Below are positions 8,735 to 17,248 of a stretch of 64,000 bases of DNA, in pieces. The DNA is from Aminobacter sp039907765 (GTDB lineage: Bacteria; Pseudomonadota; Alphaproteobacteria; Rhizobiales; Rhizobiaceae), in the NCBI RefSeq assembly GCF_039907765.1, contig NZ_JARDJI010000011.1, positions 76,323 through 140,322 of the forward strand, written 5' to 3'. A program made the position numbers and the translations under genes. Position 1 is the stretch's first letter, and the number at the start of each line of letters is the position of its first letter. The notes below the pieces were generated by a model, which was given only the letters and a program-made list of their open reading frames with translations, had not been told where the DNA came from and did not search any database.

Positions 8735-8941
8735 TCAGATCAGCGGATCGAGGATGAAGGGCTTGTCCGCAACCGGTTTCTGCGGCTCGGCCGGCACCGG
8801 CTGGCCGGCCTTCTGGGCGTCCTTGCGCGCCTGCACGGCGGCGTCATAAGGCGTGTCGAGGTCGCCCCTACGGCCGCAGGCCGAAACCACACCGACGGCG
8901 GCAATCAGCCCGAGCGTCACCAAAATCCTGCCAGCGGTCAT
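8735..8941 (-). CDS. lptM: Small lipoprotein, LptM (YifL-like) LPS-translocon maturation factor
   Basis: A 68-residue lipoprotein. It has a short basic N-terminus, a hydrophobic stretch and the lipobox VVSAC, after which comes GRRGDLDTP, the hallmark of the YifL/LptM family, and a Pro/Lys-rich tail. In E. coli LptM helps the LptD outer-membrane LPS transporter mature; the role here is by family. The ATG at 8941 was chosen because it gives a proper signal peptide. It sits between argH (70 bases upstream) and lysA, as in many proteobacteria. Confidence 0.85.
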   Translation of the reverse strand: MTAGRILVTLGLIAAVGVVSACGRRGDLDTPYDAAVQARKDAQKAGQPVPAEPQKPVADKPFILDPLI

Positions 8942-9011
8942 GATCCATCCGTCCGCGAAAATTTCCCCGCTGCTTGTAGCGGAGATTCTTGGGCTTTGCA
9001 CCCCGGCTCGA

Positions 9012-10412
9012 TCACGCTTTCGTAAGGCGCTTCTTCCAGTAACGCACCTGCTTCCTGACCTCTGCGGGCGCGGTGCCGCCGAAGGAGGTGCGGCTCTTCA
9101 CCGAGTTCTGCACCGACAGCACCGAGAAGATGTCCTCGGTGATGCCGCCGTGGATCGACTTGAGGTCGTCGAGGGTGAGCTTCTCGAGCCCGACCTTCTT
9201 GCTTTCGGCCAGCGCCACGGCACGGCCGGTGACGTGGTGCGCCTCGCGGAAGGGCATGCCGAGCGAACGCACCAGCCAGTCGGCGAGGTCGGTCGCGGTC
9301 GAGTAGCCGGAACCGGCCGCCTTCTTCATCGCCTGCTCGTTGACCGTCATGTCGCCGACCATGCCGGTCATGGCCGCCAGCATCAGGTCCAGCGTCTCGG
9401 CGGCGTCGAACACCGCTTCCTTGTCTTCCTGCATGTCCTTCGAGTAGGTCAGCGGCAGGCCCTTCATGACGGTCAGCAGGCCGACCAGGTGGCCGTTGAC
9501 GCGGCCGGTCTTGGCGCGCACCAGTTCGGCCGCATCGGGGTTCTTCTTCTGCGGCATGATCGACGAGCCGGTGGAGAAGCTGTCCGACAGGCGCACGAAG
9601 CCGAACTGCGGCGTCGACCAGATGACGATCTCCTCGGCCAGCCGCGACAGGTGCGTGGCGCAGATCGCCGCCACCGACAGGAATTCCAGTGCGTAGTCGC
9701 GGTCCGACACGCTGTCGAGCGAGTTGCGGGTCGGCTCGCGGAAGCCGAGCGCCTTGGCCGTCCGGAAGCGGTCGATGGGGAAGCCGGTGCCGGCGAGCGC
9801 CGCGGCGCCCAGCGGGCTCTCGTCCATGCGCTGGATGGCGTCGCGGACGCGGGAAAGGTCGCGGGCGAACATCTCGACATAGGCCATGCAATGATGGCCG
9901 AAGGTCACCGGCTGCGCCGTCTGCAGATGGGTGAAGCCGGGCATGACCGTCGCGGCGTGCTGCTCGGCGCGCTCGAGGAAGGCAGCGATCAGGCCCTTCA
10001 GCGCCTCGGCGACGCGGTGGAACTCGTCCTTGACCCAGAGGCGGAAGTCGATCGCCACCTGGTCGTTGCGCGAGCGAGCAGTGTGCAGGCGTCCTGCCGC
10101 AGGGCCGATCAGCTCGGCCAGGCGCGCCTCGACATTCATGTGGATGTCTTCCAGCCGGGTCGAGAATTCGAACTTGCCGTCCTCGATTTCTCGCAAGATC
10201 GTGTTCAGGCCGTGAGCGATTTTCTGTTGATCCGCGGCGGAAATAATGCCCGTTTCCGCCAGCATCTCTGAATGGGCGATCGAGCCTCGGATGTCCTGGG
10301 CGTAGAGCTTCCTGTCGAAGCCGATGGAGGCGTTGATCGCCTCCATGATCGCGGCCGGGCCCGAGGCAAAACGTCCGCCCCACATCTGGTTGCTGGCCTT
10401 CTTGTCGCTCAT
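9012..10412 (-). CDS. argH: Argininosuccinate lyase
   Basis: Final step of arginine synthesis, splitting argininosuccinate into arginine and fumarate. The 466-residue length matches the family. The fumarase/aspartase-superfamily signature GSSIMPQKKNPD is present at about residues 280-292, with the HTARSRNDQ and GFTHLQTAQPV conserved regions before it. The start MSDKKASNQMWGGRF at 10412 is the usual one; the frame is open much further upstream but that is antisense to tlpA. It is divergent from tlpA (34 bases apart) and leads the argH-lptM-lysA group. Confidence 0.97.
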   Translation of the reverse strand: MSDKKASNQMWGGRFASGPAAIMEAINASIGFDRKLYAQDIRGSIAHSEMLAETGIISAADQQKIAHGLNTILREIEDGKFEFSTRLEDIHMNVEARLAELIGPAAGRLHTARSRNDQVAIDFRLWVKDEFHRVAEALKGLIAAFLERAEQHAATVMPGFTHLQTAQPVTFGHHCMAYVEMFARDLSRVRDAIQRMDESPLGAAALAGTGFPIDRFRTAKALGFREPTRNSLDSVSDRDYALEFLSVAAICATHLSRLAEEIVIWSTPQFGFVRLSDSFSTGSSIMPQKKNPDAAELVRAKTGRVNGHLVGLLTVMKGLPLTYSKDMQEDKEAVFDAAETLDLMLAAMTGMVGDMTVNEQAMKKAAGSGYSTATDLADWLVRSLGMPFREAHHVTGRAVALAESKKVGLEKLTLDDLKSIHGGITEDIFSVLSVQNSVKSRTSFGGTAPAEVRKQVRYWKKRLTKA

Positions 10413-10446
10413 CGTGATACCCGGGCTCCGGAGAGAAACTGAATAG

Positions 10447-11145
10447 ATGGACCGCAGAAAAATGTTTCCCGCGCCACGCCATATCCTGATTGCCGCCGTT
10501 GCGGGCGTGATCGCCGGCGCGGTCGCGGTATATGTCACCACCACCCTTCGTGGCAACAACGACACCGAGCTGACCGCCGGTACGGAGGCTACCGTCGCCG
10601 CCGACGCAAGCAGCCAGGACAAGGTCTGCACCGCCAAGGCCGACGCCGCCAAGAAGATCGGTGCCGCCGCCACCGGACAGGTCGCTGCGATGATGCCGGC
10701 CGATCCGCCCCAGTCGCTCAAGGACCTCGCCTTCAACGGCCCTGACGGCAAGCCGATGACCATCGGCGACCAGAAGGGGCGCGTCCTGCTGGTCAATCTG
10801 TGGGCGACCTGGTGCGCGCCCTGCCGTGCCGAGATGCCCGCGCTCGACGCGCTCGAGCGCGAGATGGGCGGGGAGAATTTCGAGGTCGTGGCGATCAACG
10901 TCGATACCGGCGACGACACCAAGCCCAAGAAGTTCCTGCAGGAGATCGGCATCGCCTCGCTCGGCTACTACCGCGACAACACGCTGACCGTCTTCAATGA
11001 ACTGAAGACGCGCGGCCTTGCGCTCGGCCTGCCGGTCACGCTGCTGGTCGATGGCGAGGGCTGCCTGCTGGCCAACATGAACGGGCCGGCGGAATGGGCC
11101 AGCCCGGACGCCAAGAAGCTGATCGAGGCGGCATTGGCGCTGTAA
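10447..11145 (+). CDS. tlpA: TlpA-type thiol:disulfide oxidoreductase, membrane anchored
   Basis: A 232-residue thioredoxin-fold protein tethered to the outer face of the inner membrane. One transmembrane segment spans about residues 12-31, followed by a linker containing Cys61 and then the thioredoxin domain. The redox pair is Cys123-Cys126 in WATWCAPCRAEMP. In rhizobia and Bradyrhizobium TlpA reduces partner proteins for cytochrome c and cytochrome aa3 assembly; that role is inferred from the family. A cis-Pro motif LGLPVTLLVD is present. It is divergent from argH. Confidence 0.93.
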   Translation: MDRRKMFPAPRHILIAAVAGVIAGAVAVYVTTTLRGNNDTELTAGTEATVAADASSQDKVCTAKADAAKKIGAAATGQVAAMMPADPPQSLKDLAFNGPDGKPMTIGDQKGRVLLVNLWATWCAPCRAEMPALDALEREMGGENFEVVAINVDTGDDTKPKKFLQEIGIASLGYYRDNTLTVFNELKTRGLALGLPVTLLVDGEGCLLANMNGPAEWASPDAKKLIEAALAL

Positions 11146-11316
11146 GGCCGCGCTTGCGCCGGTTTGTGGATATGCAGCCACGGGTTGCGTGACCATCGGC
11201 GCCCTTTCGCCGGCCGGCTCGGCGAAAGGGCCGGCGGCCGTGTGCCGCATGCCGTCAGCCCTTTCGTTAGCCGGCATTTCCAAGCTCGACGGAATGTCGG
11301 TTTTTCGGCAAACCAT

Positions 11317-11339
11317 TTTCGCTTTTCGGAAAAGCGAAA
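11317..11339. promoter_or_regulatory. Perfect 10-bp inverted repeat upstream of ugpB, candidate DeoR/GlpR-type operator
   Basis: TTTCGCTTTT and AAAAGCGAAA flank a 3-base spacer. The motif AAGCGAAA recurs near 11361. Repeated TTTCG/CGAAA sites are typical of DeoR-family (GlpR-like) repressors of sugar and polyol genes. It lies within the 345-base gap 11146-11490, about 150 bases before ugpB. Confidence 0.5.
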
Positions 11340-11411
11340 CTGATTTTCCAAGCTGCGCCGTAAGCGAAAGCGATACGCGCCGGTCGCGACCTTCATACGA
11401 TCGCTACAAAA

Positions 11412-11429
11412 CTGTTGTAGGGCTGTCAC
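11412..11429 (+). promoter_or_regulatory. PHO box (PhoB-binding site) upstream of ugpB
   Basis: CTGTTGTAGGGCTGTCAC matches the PHO-box plan of two CTGT(C/T)-type heptamers exactly 11 bases apart; a third, weaker repeat (CGTCAAT) follows. It ends about 61 bases before the ugpB start. The ugp operons of E. coli and rhizobia are known PhoB targets, so phosphate-starvation induction is the expected behaviour here. Confidence 0.7.
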
Positions 11430-11490
11430 AAACCGTCAATACTGCTCCCCGCGGAACTAAACCTTTCGCCAACCAGAACGGGAGCGAGAC

Positions 11491-12801
11491 ATGAAGACCC
11501 TAGGCTTCGCGGCCGGAATTGCCGCGACAATCACGATGTTGTCCAGCACCTCCGCCTTCGCCGTCACGGAGATCACGTGGTGGCACGCCATGACCGGCGC
11601 GAACAACGAGGTGGTCGAGACACTTTCCAAGGAATTCAACGCGAGCCAGAGCGAGTACAAGATCGTTCCGGTTTTCAAGGGCACCTATCCCGAGACGCTG
11701 AACGCCGGCATCGCCGCGTTCCGCGCCAAGCAGCCGCCGGCGATCATGCAGGTCTTCGACGCGGGCACGGGCACGATGATGGCCGCCGAAGGCGCGATCA
11801 AGCCGGTGGCCGAGATCCTGTCGATGGGCGGCCAGGCTTTCGACAAGAGCCAGTACCTGCCCGGCATCGTCTCCTACTACTCGAAGCCTGACGGCACGAT
11901 GCTCTCGTTCCCCTACAACTCGTCCTCGCCGATCCTCTACTACAACAAGGACATCTTCCAGAAGGCGGGCCTCGACGTCGACAATCCGCCCAAGACCTGG
12001 CCGGAAGTCTGGGAAGCGGCAAAGAAGATCAAGACCAGCGGCGCGGCCCCTTGCGGCTTCACCTCGACCTGGCTGACCTGGATCCACACCGAGAATTTCG
12101 CCGCCTGGAACAACCTCTCCTACGGCACCAACGAGAACGGCATCGCCGGCACCGACGTCGAGCTCAAGATCAACTCGCCGGTCTTCGTCAAGCACTTCCA
12201 GGAACTGGCCGACCTCGCCAAGGACGGCACCTTCAAGTATGGCGGCCGCACCTCCGAGGCCAAGCAGATCTTCCTTGCCGGTGAATGCGGCATCTTCACC
12301 GAGTCCTCGGGCGGCCTCGGCGACATCGTCAAGTCGGGCATGAACTACGGCACCGGCCAGCTTCCCTACGAGCCGGAAGCCCAGGGCGCGCCGCAGAACA
12401 CCATCCCCGGCGGCGCATCGCTGTGGGTGTTCAACGGCCTCTCCGACGACCAGTACAAGGGCGTCGCCGCCTTCTTCAACTTCCTGTCGCAGACCCCGAT
12501 CCAGGCGCGCCTGCACCAGGTATCGGGCTACCTGCCGGTCACGCTTGCCGCCTACGAGGAAACCAAGAAGTCCGGCTTCTACGACAAGAACCCGGCTCGC
12601 GAGATCCCGATCAAGCAGATGATGGGCAAGGCCCCGACCGAGAATTCGAAGGGCGTGCGCCTCGTCAACCTGCCGCAGGTCCGCGACATCGAGAACGAGG
12701 AGTTCGAGAAGATGCTCGCCGGTCAGCAGACCGCCCAGCAGGCGCTCGACAACATCGTTGCGCGTGGCAACAAGGCGATCCAGGAAGCGCTGGGGAACTG
12801 A
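11491..12801 (+). CDS. ugpB: sn-Glycerol-3-phosphate ABC transporter, substrate-binding protein
   Basis: Periplasmic component that captures glycerol-3-phosphate (and often glycerophosphodiesters) for import. The 436-residue protein has a signal peptide of about 23 residues ending in AFA, then the UgpB-specific opening EITWWHAMTGANNEVV. The body keeps the family-1 extracellular solute-binding pattern, including ESSGGLGD and GGASLWVFNGL. It is followed by ugpA, ugpE and ugpC, a complete importer. A PHO box and a second palindrome precede it. Assignment to Ugp rather than another sugar importer rests on the N-terminal signature and the PHO box. Confidence 0.9.
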   Translation: MKTLGFAAGIAATITMLSSTSAFAVTEITWWHAMTGANNEVVETLSKEFNASQSEYKIVPVFKGTYPETLNAGIAAFRAKQPPAIMQVFDAGTGTMMAAEGAIKPVAEILSMGGQAFDKSQYLPGIVSYYSKPDGTMLSFPYNSSSPILYYNKDIFQKAGLDVDNPPKTWPEVWEAAKKIKTSGAAPCGFTSTWLTWIHTENFAAWNNLSYGTNENGIAGTDVELKINSPVFVKHFQELADLAKDGTFKYGGRTSEAKQIFLAGECGIFTESSGGLGDIVKSGMNYGTGQLPYEPEAQGAPQNTIPGGASLWVFNGLSDDQYKGVAAFFNFLSQTPIQARLHQVSGYLPVTLAAYEETKKSGFYDKNPAREIPIKQMMGKAPTENSKGVRLVNLPQVRDIENEEFEKMLAGQQTAQQALDNIVARGNKAIQEALGN

Positions 12802-12825
12802 TCCGGTCGGTCCGACCGGGATTGC

Positions 12826-12940
12826 CCCTCACCCCTACCCTCTCCCCGTGAAGAACGGGGAGAGGGGCATCCACGTTGCCGCTTGTCCCTTCTCCCCGTC
12901 CTTCACGGGGAGAGGGTGCCGGCAGGCGGATGAGGGGCGG
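12826..12940. repeat. Double-hairpin palindromic repeat between ugpB and ugpA
   Basis: Two strong hairpins lie side by side: 12838-12866 (perfect 12-bp stem, CCCTCTCCCCGT with its complement) and 12887-12916 (12-bp stem with one bulge). A smaller hairpin (12803-12819) follows the ugpB stop. They are inside an operon, where such structures often protect the upstream binding-protein message or reduce read-through. Confidence 0.7.
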
Positions 12941-13011
12941 CGCAAACGCTGAACCGACAGGCGGTCCCTACCAACCAGCCCTCGGCAAAACCGCCCAACA
13001 CGAGGCTCGCA

Positions 13012-13896
13012 TTGACCCCACGCGTCGTCTTTCCCAACCGCATCCTGCCCTATCTGCTGGTCGCGCCGCAGCTGGCGATCACGGCGGTGTTCTTCTACTG
13101 GCCGGCCAGCCAGGCGCTCTATCAGTCGATGCTCAGGGAGGATCCGTTCGGCCTGTCGTCGAAATTCGTCTGGTTCGCCAACTTCAAGAAGGTGCTGTCG
13201 GACCCGAACTACCTCAACTCGGTCCAGGTCACGGTCGTCTTCTCGATCGCCACCGCAGCGGTTGCCATGGGCACGGCACTGCTGCTCGCCGTCATGGCCG
13301 ACAAGGTGGTGCGCAGCCGCGGGCTCTATCGCACGCTGATGATCTGGCCCTACGCGGTCGCGCCCGCCATTGCCGGCATGCTCTGGCTGTTCCTGTTCAA
13401 CCCGTCGATCGGCTCGCTCGCCTATGGCCTGCGCTGGCTCGGCATAAACTGGGATCCGCTGCTCGACGGCTCGCAGGCCATGACGCTCGTCGTCGCCGCC
13501 GCCTCGTGGAAGCAGATCAGCTACAATTTCCTGTTCTTCGTCGCCGGCCTGCAGGCCATCCCCAAGTCGCTGATCGAGGCCGCCGCCATCGACGGCGCCG
13601 GCGAGAACAAGCGCTTCTGGACGATCGTGTTTCCGCTGCTTGCGCCGACCACCTTCTTCCTGCTCGTGGTCAATACGGTCTACGCCTTCTTCGACACCTT
13701 CGGCATCATCCACGCCGTCACCGGCGGGGGACCGGGCAAGGCCACCGAGACGCTGGTCTACAAGGTCTACAACGACGGTTTCGTCAATCTCATCCTCGGC
13801 GACTCGGCAGCGCAATCGGTGATCCTGATGGTCATCGTCATCGCGCTCACCGCCATCCAGTTCCGCTATGTCGAGAAGAAGGTGCACTATGGCTGA
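13012..13896 (+). CDS. ugpA: sn-Glycerol-3-phosphate ABC transporter permease
   Basis: Inner-membrane permease, 294 residues, with six predicted membrane segments and the ABC-importer EAA loop around residues 188-205 (LIEAAAIDGAGENKRFWTIV), which docks onto the ATPase. It starts with TTG at 13012 behind a GAGG ribosome site, giving MTPRVVFPNRILPYLL; no ATG is available nearby. It overlaps ugpE by 8 bases, which implies translational coupling. It forms the channel with UgpE. Confidence 0.93.
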   Translation: MTPRVVFPNRILPYLLVAPQLAITAVFFYWPASQALYQSMLREDPFGLSSKFVWFANFKKVLSDPNYLNSVQVTVVFSIATAAVAMGTALLLAVMADKVVRSRGLYRTLMIWPYAVAPAIAGMLWLFLFNPSIGSLAYGLRWLGINWDPLLDGSQAMTLVVAAASWKQISYNFLFFVAGLQAIPKSLIEAAAIDGAGENKRFWTIVFPLLAPTTFFLLVVNTVYAFFDTFGIIHAVTGGGPGKATETLVYKVYNDGFVNLILGDSAAQSVILMVIVIALTAIQFRYVEKKVHYG

Positions 13897-14785
13897 GCCG
13901 AAGGCACTTCCGCCCGCAAGCGGCCACGACAAGCTGATGATCGGCCAGTCGAAGGCCGGCGTCTACATGGCGCATGCCATCCTGATCCTCGGCATCCTGA
14001 TCGTGGCGTTCCCGATCTACTACACCTTCGTCGCCTCGACCCATTCGCTGCAGACGATCCTGCGGCCGCCGCTGCCGCTGCTGCCCGGCGGCGAGTTCTT
14101 CAACAACTATCGCGAGGCGCTGTTCGGCGGCGTCGGCCGCATCGGCGGGGTCAGCGTGGCGACGCTGCTCGTCAACACCACCATCGTCGCCTTCGGCATC
14201 GCCATCGGCAAGATCGTCATCTCGATCCTGTCGGCCTATGCCATCGTGTTCTTCCGCTTCCCGGGCCGCATGTTCTTCTTCTGGCTGATCTTCATCACCC
14301 TGATGCTGCCGGTCGAGGTGCGCATCCTGCCCACCTACAAGGTGATGGTCGACCTCGGCCTGATCGACACCTACACCGGGCTGATCGTGCCGCTGATCGC
14401 GTCGGCCACCGCGACGCTGCTGTTCCGCCAGTTCTTCCTCACCATCCCGGGCGAACTGGTCGAGGCCGCGCGCGTCGACGGCGCCGGACCCTGGCGCTTC
14501 TTCAAGGACATCCTCCTTCCCCTGTCGCGGACCAACATCGCAGCGCTCTTCGTCATCCTCTTCATCTATGGCTGGACGCAATATCTCTGGCCGCTTCTGG
14601 TCACCAACCGCAACGACATGAACACCATCGTCATCGCGCTCAGGAAGATGATCTCCTTCGCAGACGCCGATACCGAATGGCATCTGGTGATGGTCACTTC
14701 CATGCTCGCCATCGTGCCGCCCATCCTGGTGGTCGTGTTCATGCAGCGCTGGTTCGTCCGCGGCCTCGTCGAAACGGAGAAATAA
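13889..14785 (+). CDS. ugpE: sn-Glycerol-3-phosphate ABC transporter permease
   Basis: Second permease subunit, 298 residues, six membrane segments, with the EAA loop LVEAARVDGAGPWRFFKDI at about residues 191-209. The start MAEPKALPP at 13889 lies within the end of ugpA, and the stop shares a base with the ugpC start (TAATG). It pairs with UgpA to form the translocation path. Confidence 0.93.
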   Translation: MAEPKALPPASGHDKLMIGQSKAGVYMAHAILILGILIVAFPIYYTFVASTHSLQTILRPPLPLLPGGEFFNNYREALFGGVGRIGGVSVATLLVNTTIVAFGIAIGKIVISILSAYAIVFFRFPGRMFFFWLIFITLMLPVEVRILPTYKVMVDLGLIDTYTGLIVPLIASATATLLFRQFFLTIPGELVEAARVDGAGPWRFFKDILLPLSRTNIAALFVILFIYGWTQYLWPLLVTNRNDMNTIVIALRKMISFADADTEWHLVMVTSMLAIVPPILVVVFMQRWFVRGLVETEK

Positions 14786-15831
14786 TGGCAACCGTCGATC
14801 TCAAGGACGTCCGCAAGGTCTATGCCGGCGGCGTCGAAGCCGTGAAGGGCGTATCCATCGCCATTCCCGACAAGGCGCTGTGCGTGCTGGTCGGCCCCTC
14901 GGGTTGCGGCAAGTCCACGCTCTTGCGCATGATCGCGGGGCTGGAAACCATCTCGGCAGGCTCCTGCGCCATCGACGGCAAGGTGGTCAACGCGATCGGC
15001 CCGACCGAGCGCGACATCGCCATGGTGTTCCAGAACTATGCGCTCTATCCGCATATGAAGGTCTACGACAACATGGCCTACGGCCTGCGCAACCGCGGCA
15101 CGCCGAAGGACGAGATCGACAAGCGGGTGCGCTCGACGGCCAAGACGCTGGAGTTGGAGCACCTGCTCGAGCGCCGCCCGCGCGAACTGTCGGGCGGCCA
15201 GCGCCAGCGCGTCGCCATGGGCCGCGCCATCGTGCGCAACCCCAAGGTCTTCCTGTTCGACGAGCCGCTCAGCAACCTCGACGCCAAGCTGCGCGGCCAG
15301 ATGCGCGTCGAGATCAAGAACCTGCAGCGCAATCTCGGCGTCACCTCGGTCTATGTCACCCACGACCAGCTCGAGGCGATGACGCTCGCCGACGTGCTGG
15401 TGGTCATGAACGCCGGCCTGGTCGAACAGCTCGGTGCGCCGCTCGACATCTACGAGAAGCCGGCCTCGACCTTCGTCGCCTCCTTCATCGGCGCGCCGCC
15501 GATGAACCTTCTGCCGCTCAGGAGCGGTCAGTTCGACGGCGCGGTCTCCGTCCCGGCGGTTCCCGCCAATGCGGCAACGCTCGGCTTCCGGCCCGAGGAT
15601 TGCGAGGTGGGCGCCGACGGCCCGGCCTCCGAGGGCGGGCTCAGGCTGATGGCCAATGTCGAGGGCGTCGAGCCGGTGGGCGCCGAAAGCTTCCTCTATT
15701 GCCAGGCGGCCGGCAGCCGCGTCGTGGTGCGCGTGCCCGGCCGCACCGATGTGGTGGCCGGCGACCAGCTGCCGGTCTTTGCCCGGCGCGAGAAGCTGCA
15801 TTTCTTCGGCAGCGACGGCAAGCGGGTCTGA
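14785..15831 (+). CDS. ugpC: sn-Glycerol-3-phosphate ABC transporter ATPase
   Basis: ATP-hydrolysing subunit, 348 residues. Walker A is GPSGCGKST (37-45), the Q-loop is VFQNYALYPH (81-90), the ABC signature LSGGQ is at 135-139, and Walker B is VFLFDE (155-160) followed by PLSNLDAKLR. A C-terminal OB-fold (TOBE) regulatory domain of the MalK/UgpC kind follows from about residue 235. It is translationally coupled to ugpE. The operon ends here, 9 bases before the convergent acyltransferase gene. Confidence 0.94.
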   Translation: MATVDLKDVRKVYAGGVEAVKGVSIAIPDKALCVLVGPSGCGKSTLLRMIAGLETISAGSCAIDGKVVNAIGPTERDIAMVFQNYALYPHMKVYDNMAYGLRNRGTPKDEIDKRVRSTAKTLELEHLLERRPRELSGGQRQRVAMGRAIVRNPKVFLFDEPLSNLDAKLRGQMRVEIKNLQRNLGVTSVYVTHDQLEAMTLADVLVVMNAGLVEQLGAPLDIYEKPASTFVASFIGAPPMNLLPLRSGQFDGAVSVPAVPANAATLGFRPEDCEVGADGPASEGGLRLMANVEGVEPVGAESFLYCQAAGSRVVVRVPGRTDVVAGDQLPVFARREKLHFFGSDGKRV

Positions 15832-15840
15832 GGCGCGGGG

Positions 15841-17028
15841 CTAGTTGGGGAATGACGAGGGGCGGGCGGAGAGCGCGCCGCCCTTCGGCAGCGGCGCCAG
15901 GAAGCGGCCCTCGAAATAGCGGAACGAGACTTCGGCCATCGCGATGGTCAGGACAAACGAGCTGCAGAACAGCAGCAGCCGATAGGCGACGGGCAGGCCG
16001 TCTGCCGGCACGTCGACATGCCGGAACAGCAATTGCCAGGCAATGGTGATTGCCAGCGCATGGTAGACATAGGCGCCGTAGGAGATCTCCCCGATCCGCT
16101 GCAGTACCGGATGCCGCAACAGCCAGTCGAGCGCCGGGTGCCTGGTCGCGGCCAGTGCCACCAGGCCTGCCGAAGCCACTATGATCGCCGAATAGGCGAC
16201 GATTTCCCTGTGCTGGCCCCAGATGATGCCCGAGACCACGTTGCGCAGCACGTCGATGCCGCGCGCGCCGGCGACGGCGTGGTTCACATAGACATAGGTC
16301 GCCGCATAGGTGGCCAGGGCGAGCAGGCCAAGAATTGCCAGCGGCGTCGCGATCCGCGCCAGGAGCGGCCTGCGGCTGGCGAATGCGAGCAGCGAGCCCG
16401 CGGCAAAGGCGTCCATGTGCAGGAATGGTCCCGAATAGATGGCGTAGGCCTTGGCCTCGTCGGCCCAGGCGAGCGCGGTCAGCTCCGCCGATGCGAAGCC
16501 GCGCAGCGCCGGCGCAAGCGGCAGAGCGGCAATCAGCAGGGCGACCACGATCCTGCGCGGGGCGAAGACGAGGATGACCCCGTAGACCAGGTAGAACTGC
16601 ATCTCCACCGAGATGGTCCAGAGATGTCCCACCGGCCAGCCGGCCAGTTCGCCGCGGCCAAGCGCCATCGTCACGTTGTTGAAGAAGCCGAGCAGCGATC
16701 CGGCAGCGAGGCCGTCGACCTGCCCGCCGAGGAGAAGCGTGAACCCTATGCCGGCCAGTACATAGAGATAGTAGACGGGAACGATCCGGCGGATCCTGCG
16801 GCCGAAGAAGCGGACGAGCCGCTGTCTCGGTTCTGCCTCGTCCTCACGGCCGATCACGCTCAGGGTGACGACGAAGCCCGAGATGACGTAGAACAGCCAG
16901 ACCCCGGTCCATCCGAAGGGCATCAGGCCGCTGTGCTGCGCCACCACCGCGGTCATGGCAAAGCACCGCAGCGAATCGACCGGTCCGACCCGGCCCCCGC
17001 CGGAACCCTGCGCCCAAGCTCTTGCCAT
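15841..17028 (-). CDS. Acyltransferase family 3 (membrane O-acyltransferase)
   Basis: A 395-residue multi-pass membrane protein of the acyltransferase-3 family, which acetylates or acylates surface sugars (exopolysaccharide, O-antigen, Nod factor). The family start is seen: DSLRCFAMTAVVAQHSG with the catalytic-type His, then FYVISGFVV and the RRIRRIVPVYYL motif. About ten hydrophobic segments follow. The ATG at 17028 has a GAGGA site; an in-frame TTG at 17085 is less likely. No sugar-synthesis genes are adjacent, so the acceptor is unknown. Confidence 0.88.
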   Translation of the reverse strand: MARAWAQGSGGGRVGPVDSLRCFAMTAVVAQHSGLMPFGWTGVWLFYVISGFVVTLSVIGREDEAEPRQRLVRFFGRRIRRIVPVYYLYVLAGIGFTLLLGGQVDGLAAGSLLGFFNNVTMALGRGELAGWPVGHLWTISVEMQFYLVYGVILVFAPRRIVVALLIAALPLAPALRGFASAELTALAWADEAKAYAIYSGPFLHMDAFAAGSLLAFASRRPLLARIATPLAILGLLALATYAATYVYVNHAVAGARGIDVLRNVVSGIIWGQHREIVAYSAIIVASAGLVALAATRHPALDWLLRHPVLQRIGEISYGAYVYHALAITIAWQLLFRHVDVPADGLPVAYRLLLFCSSFVLTIAMAEVSFRYFEGRFLAPLPKGGALSARPSSFPN

Positions 17029-17248
17029 GCCGTCCTCGCCGCAACGGGCGATCTCTTCGACCGCGACCGGGGTTCGGTCGCTCAATTCGACAGAGTTTCA
17101 ACGGGACAAGAATGGCGGCGGGGCCGGCAAACGCAATATCGCCGGCGCTCACCTCAAAGGATGCTCTGCACCGATCCGGCGTAGCTTCGCCGCCGCGGCG
17201 GCGGAGACGGCAGCCGAAAGGCGTAGGCGGCAGGTGGCGGCCCGGCCG

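Noticed and set aside
8938..11316. A 792-codon minus-strand frame over argH and tlpA
   Set aside because: It is out of frame with argH and antisense to tlpA; the product is Arg/Gly-rich with no domain.
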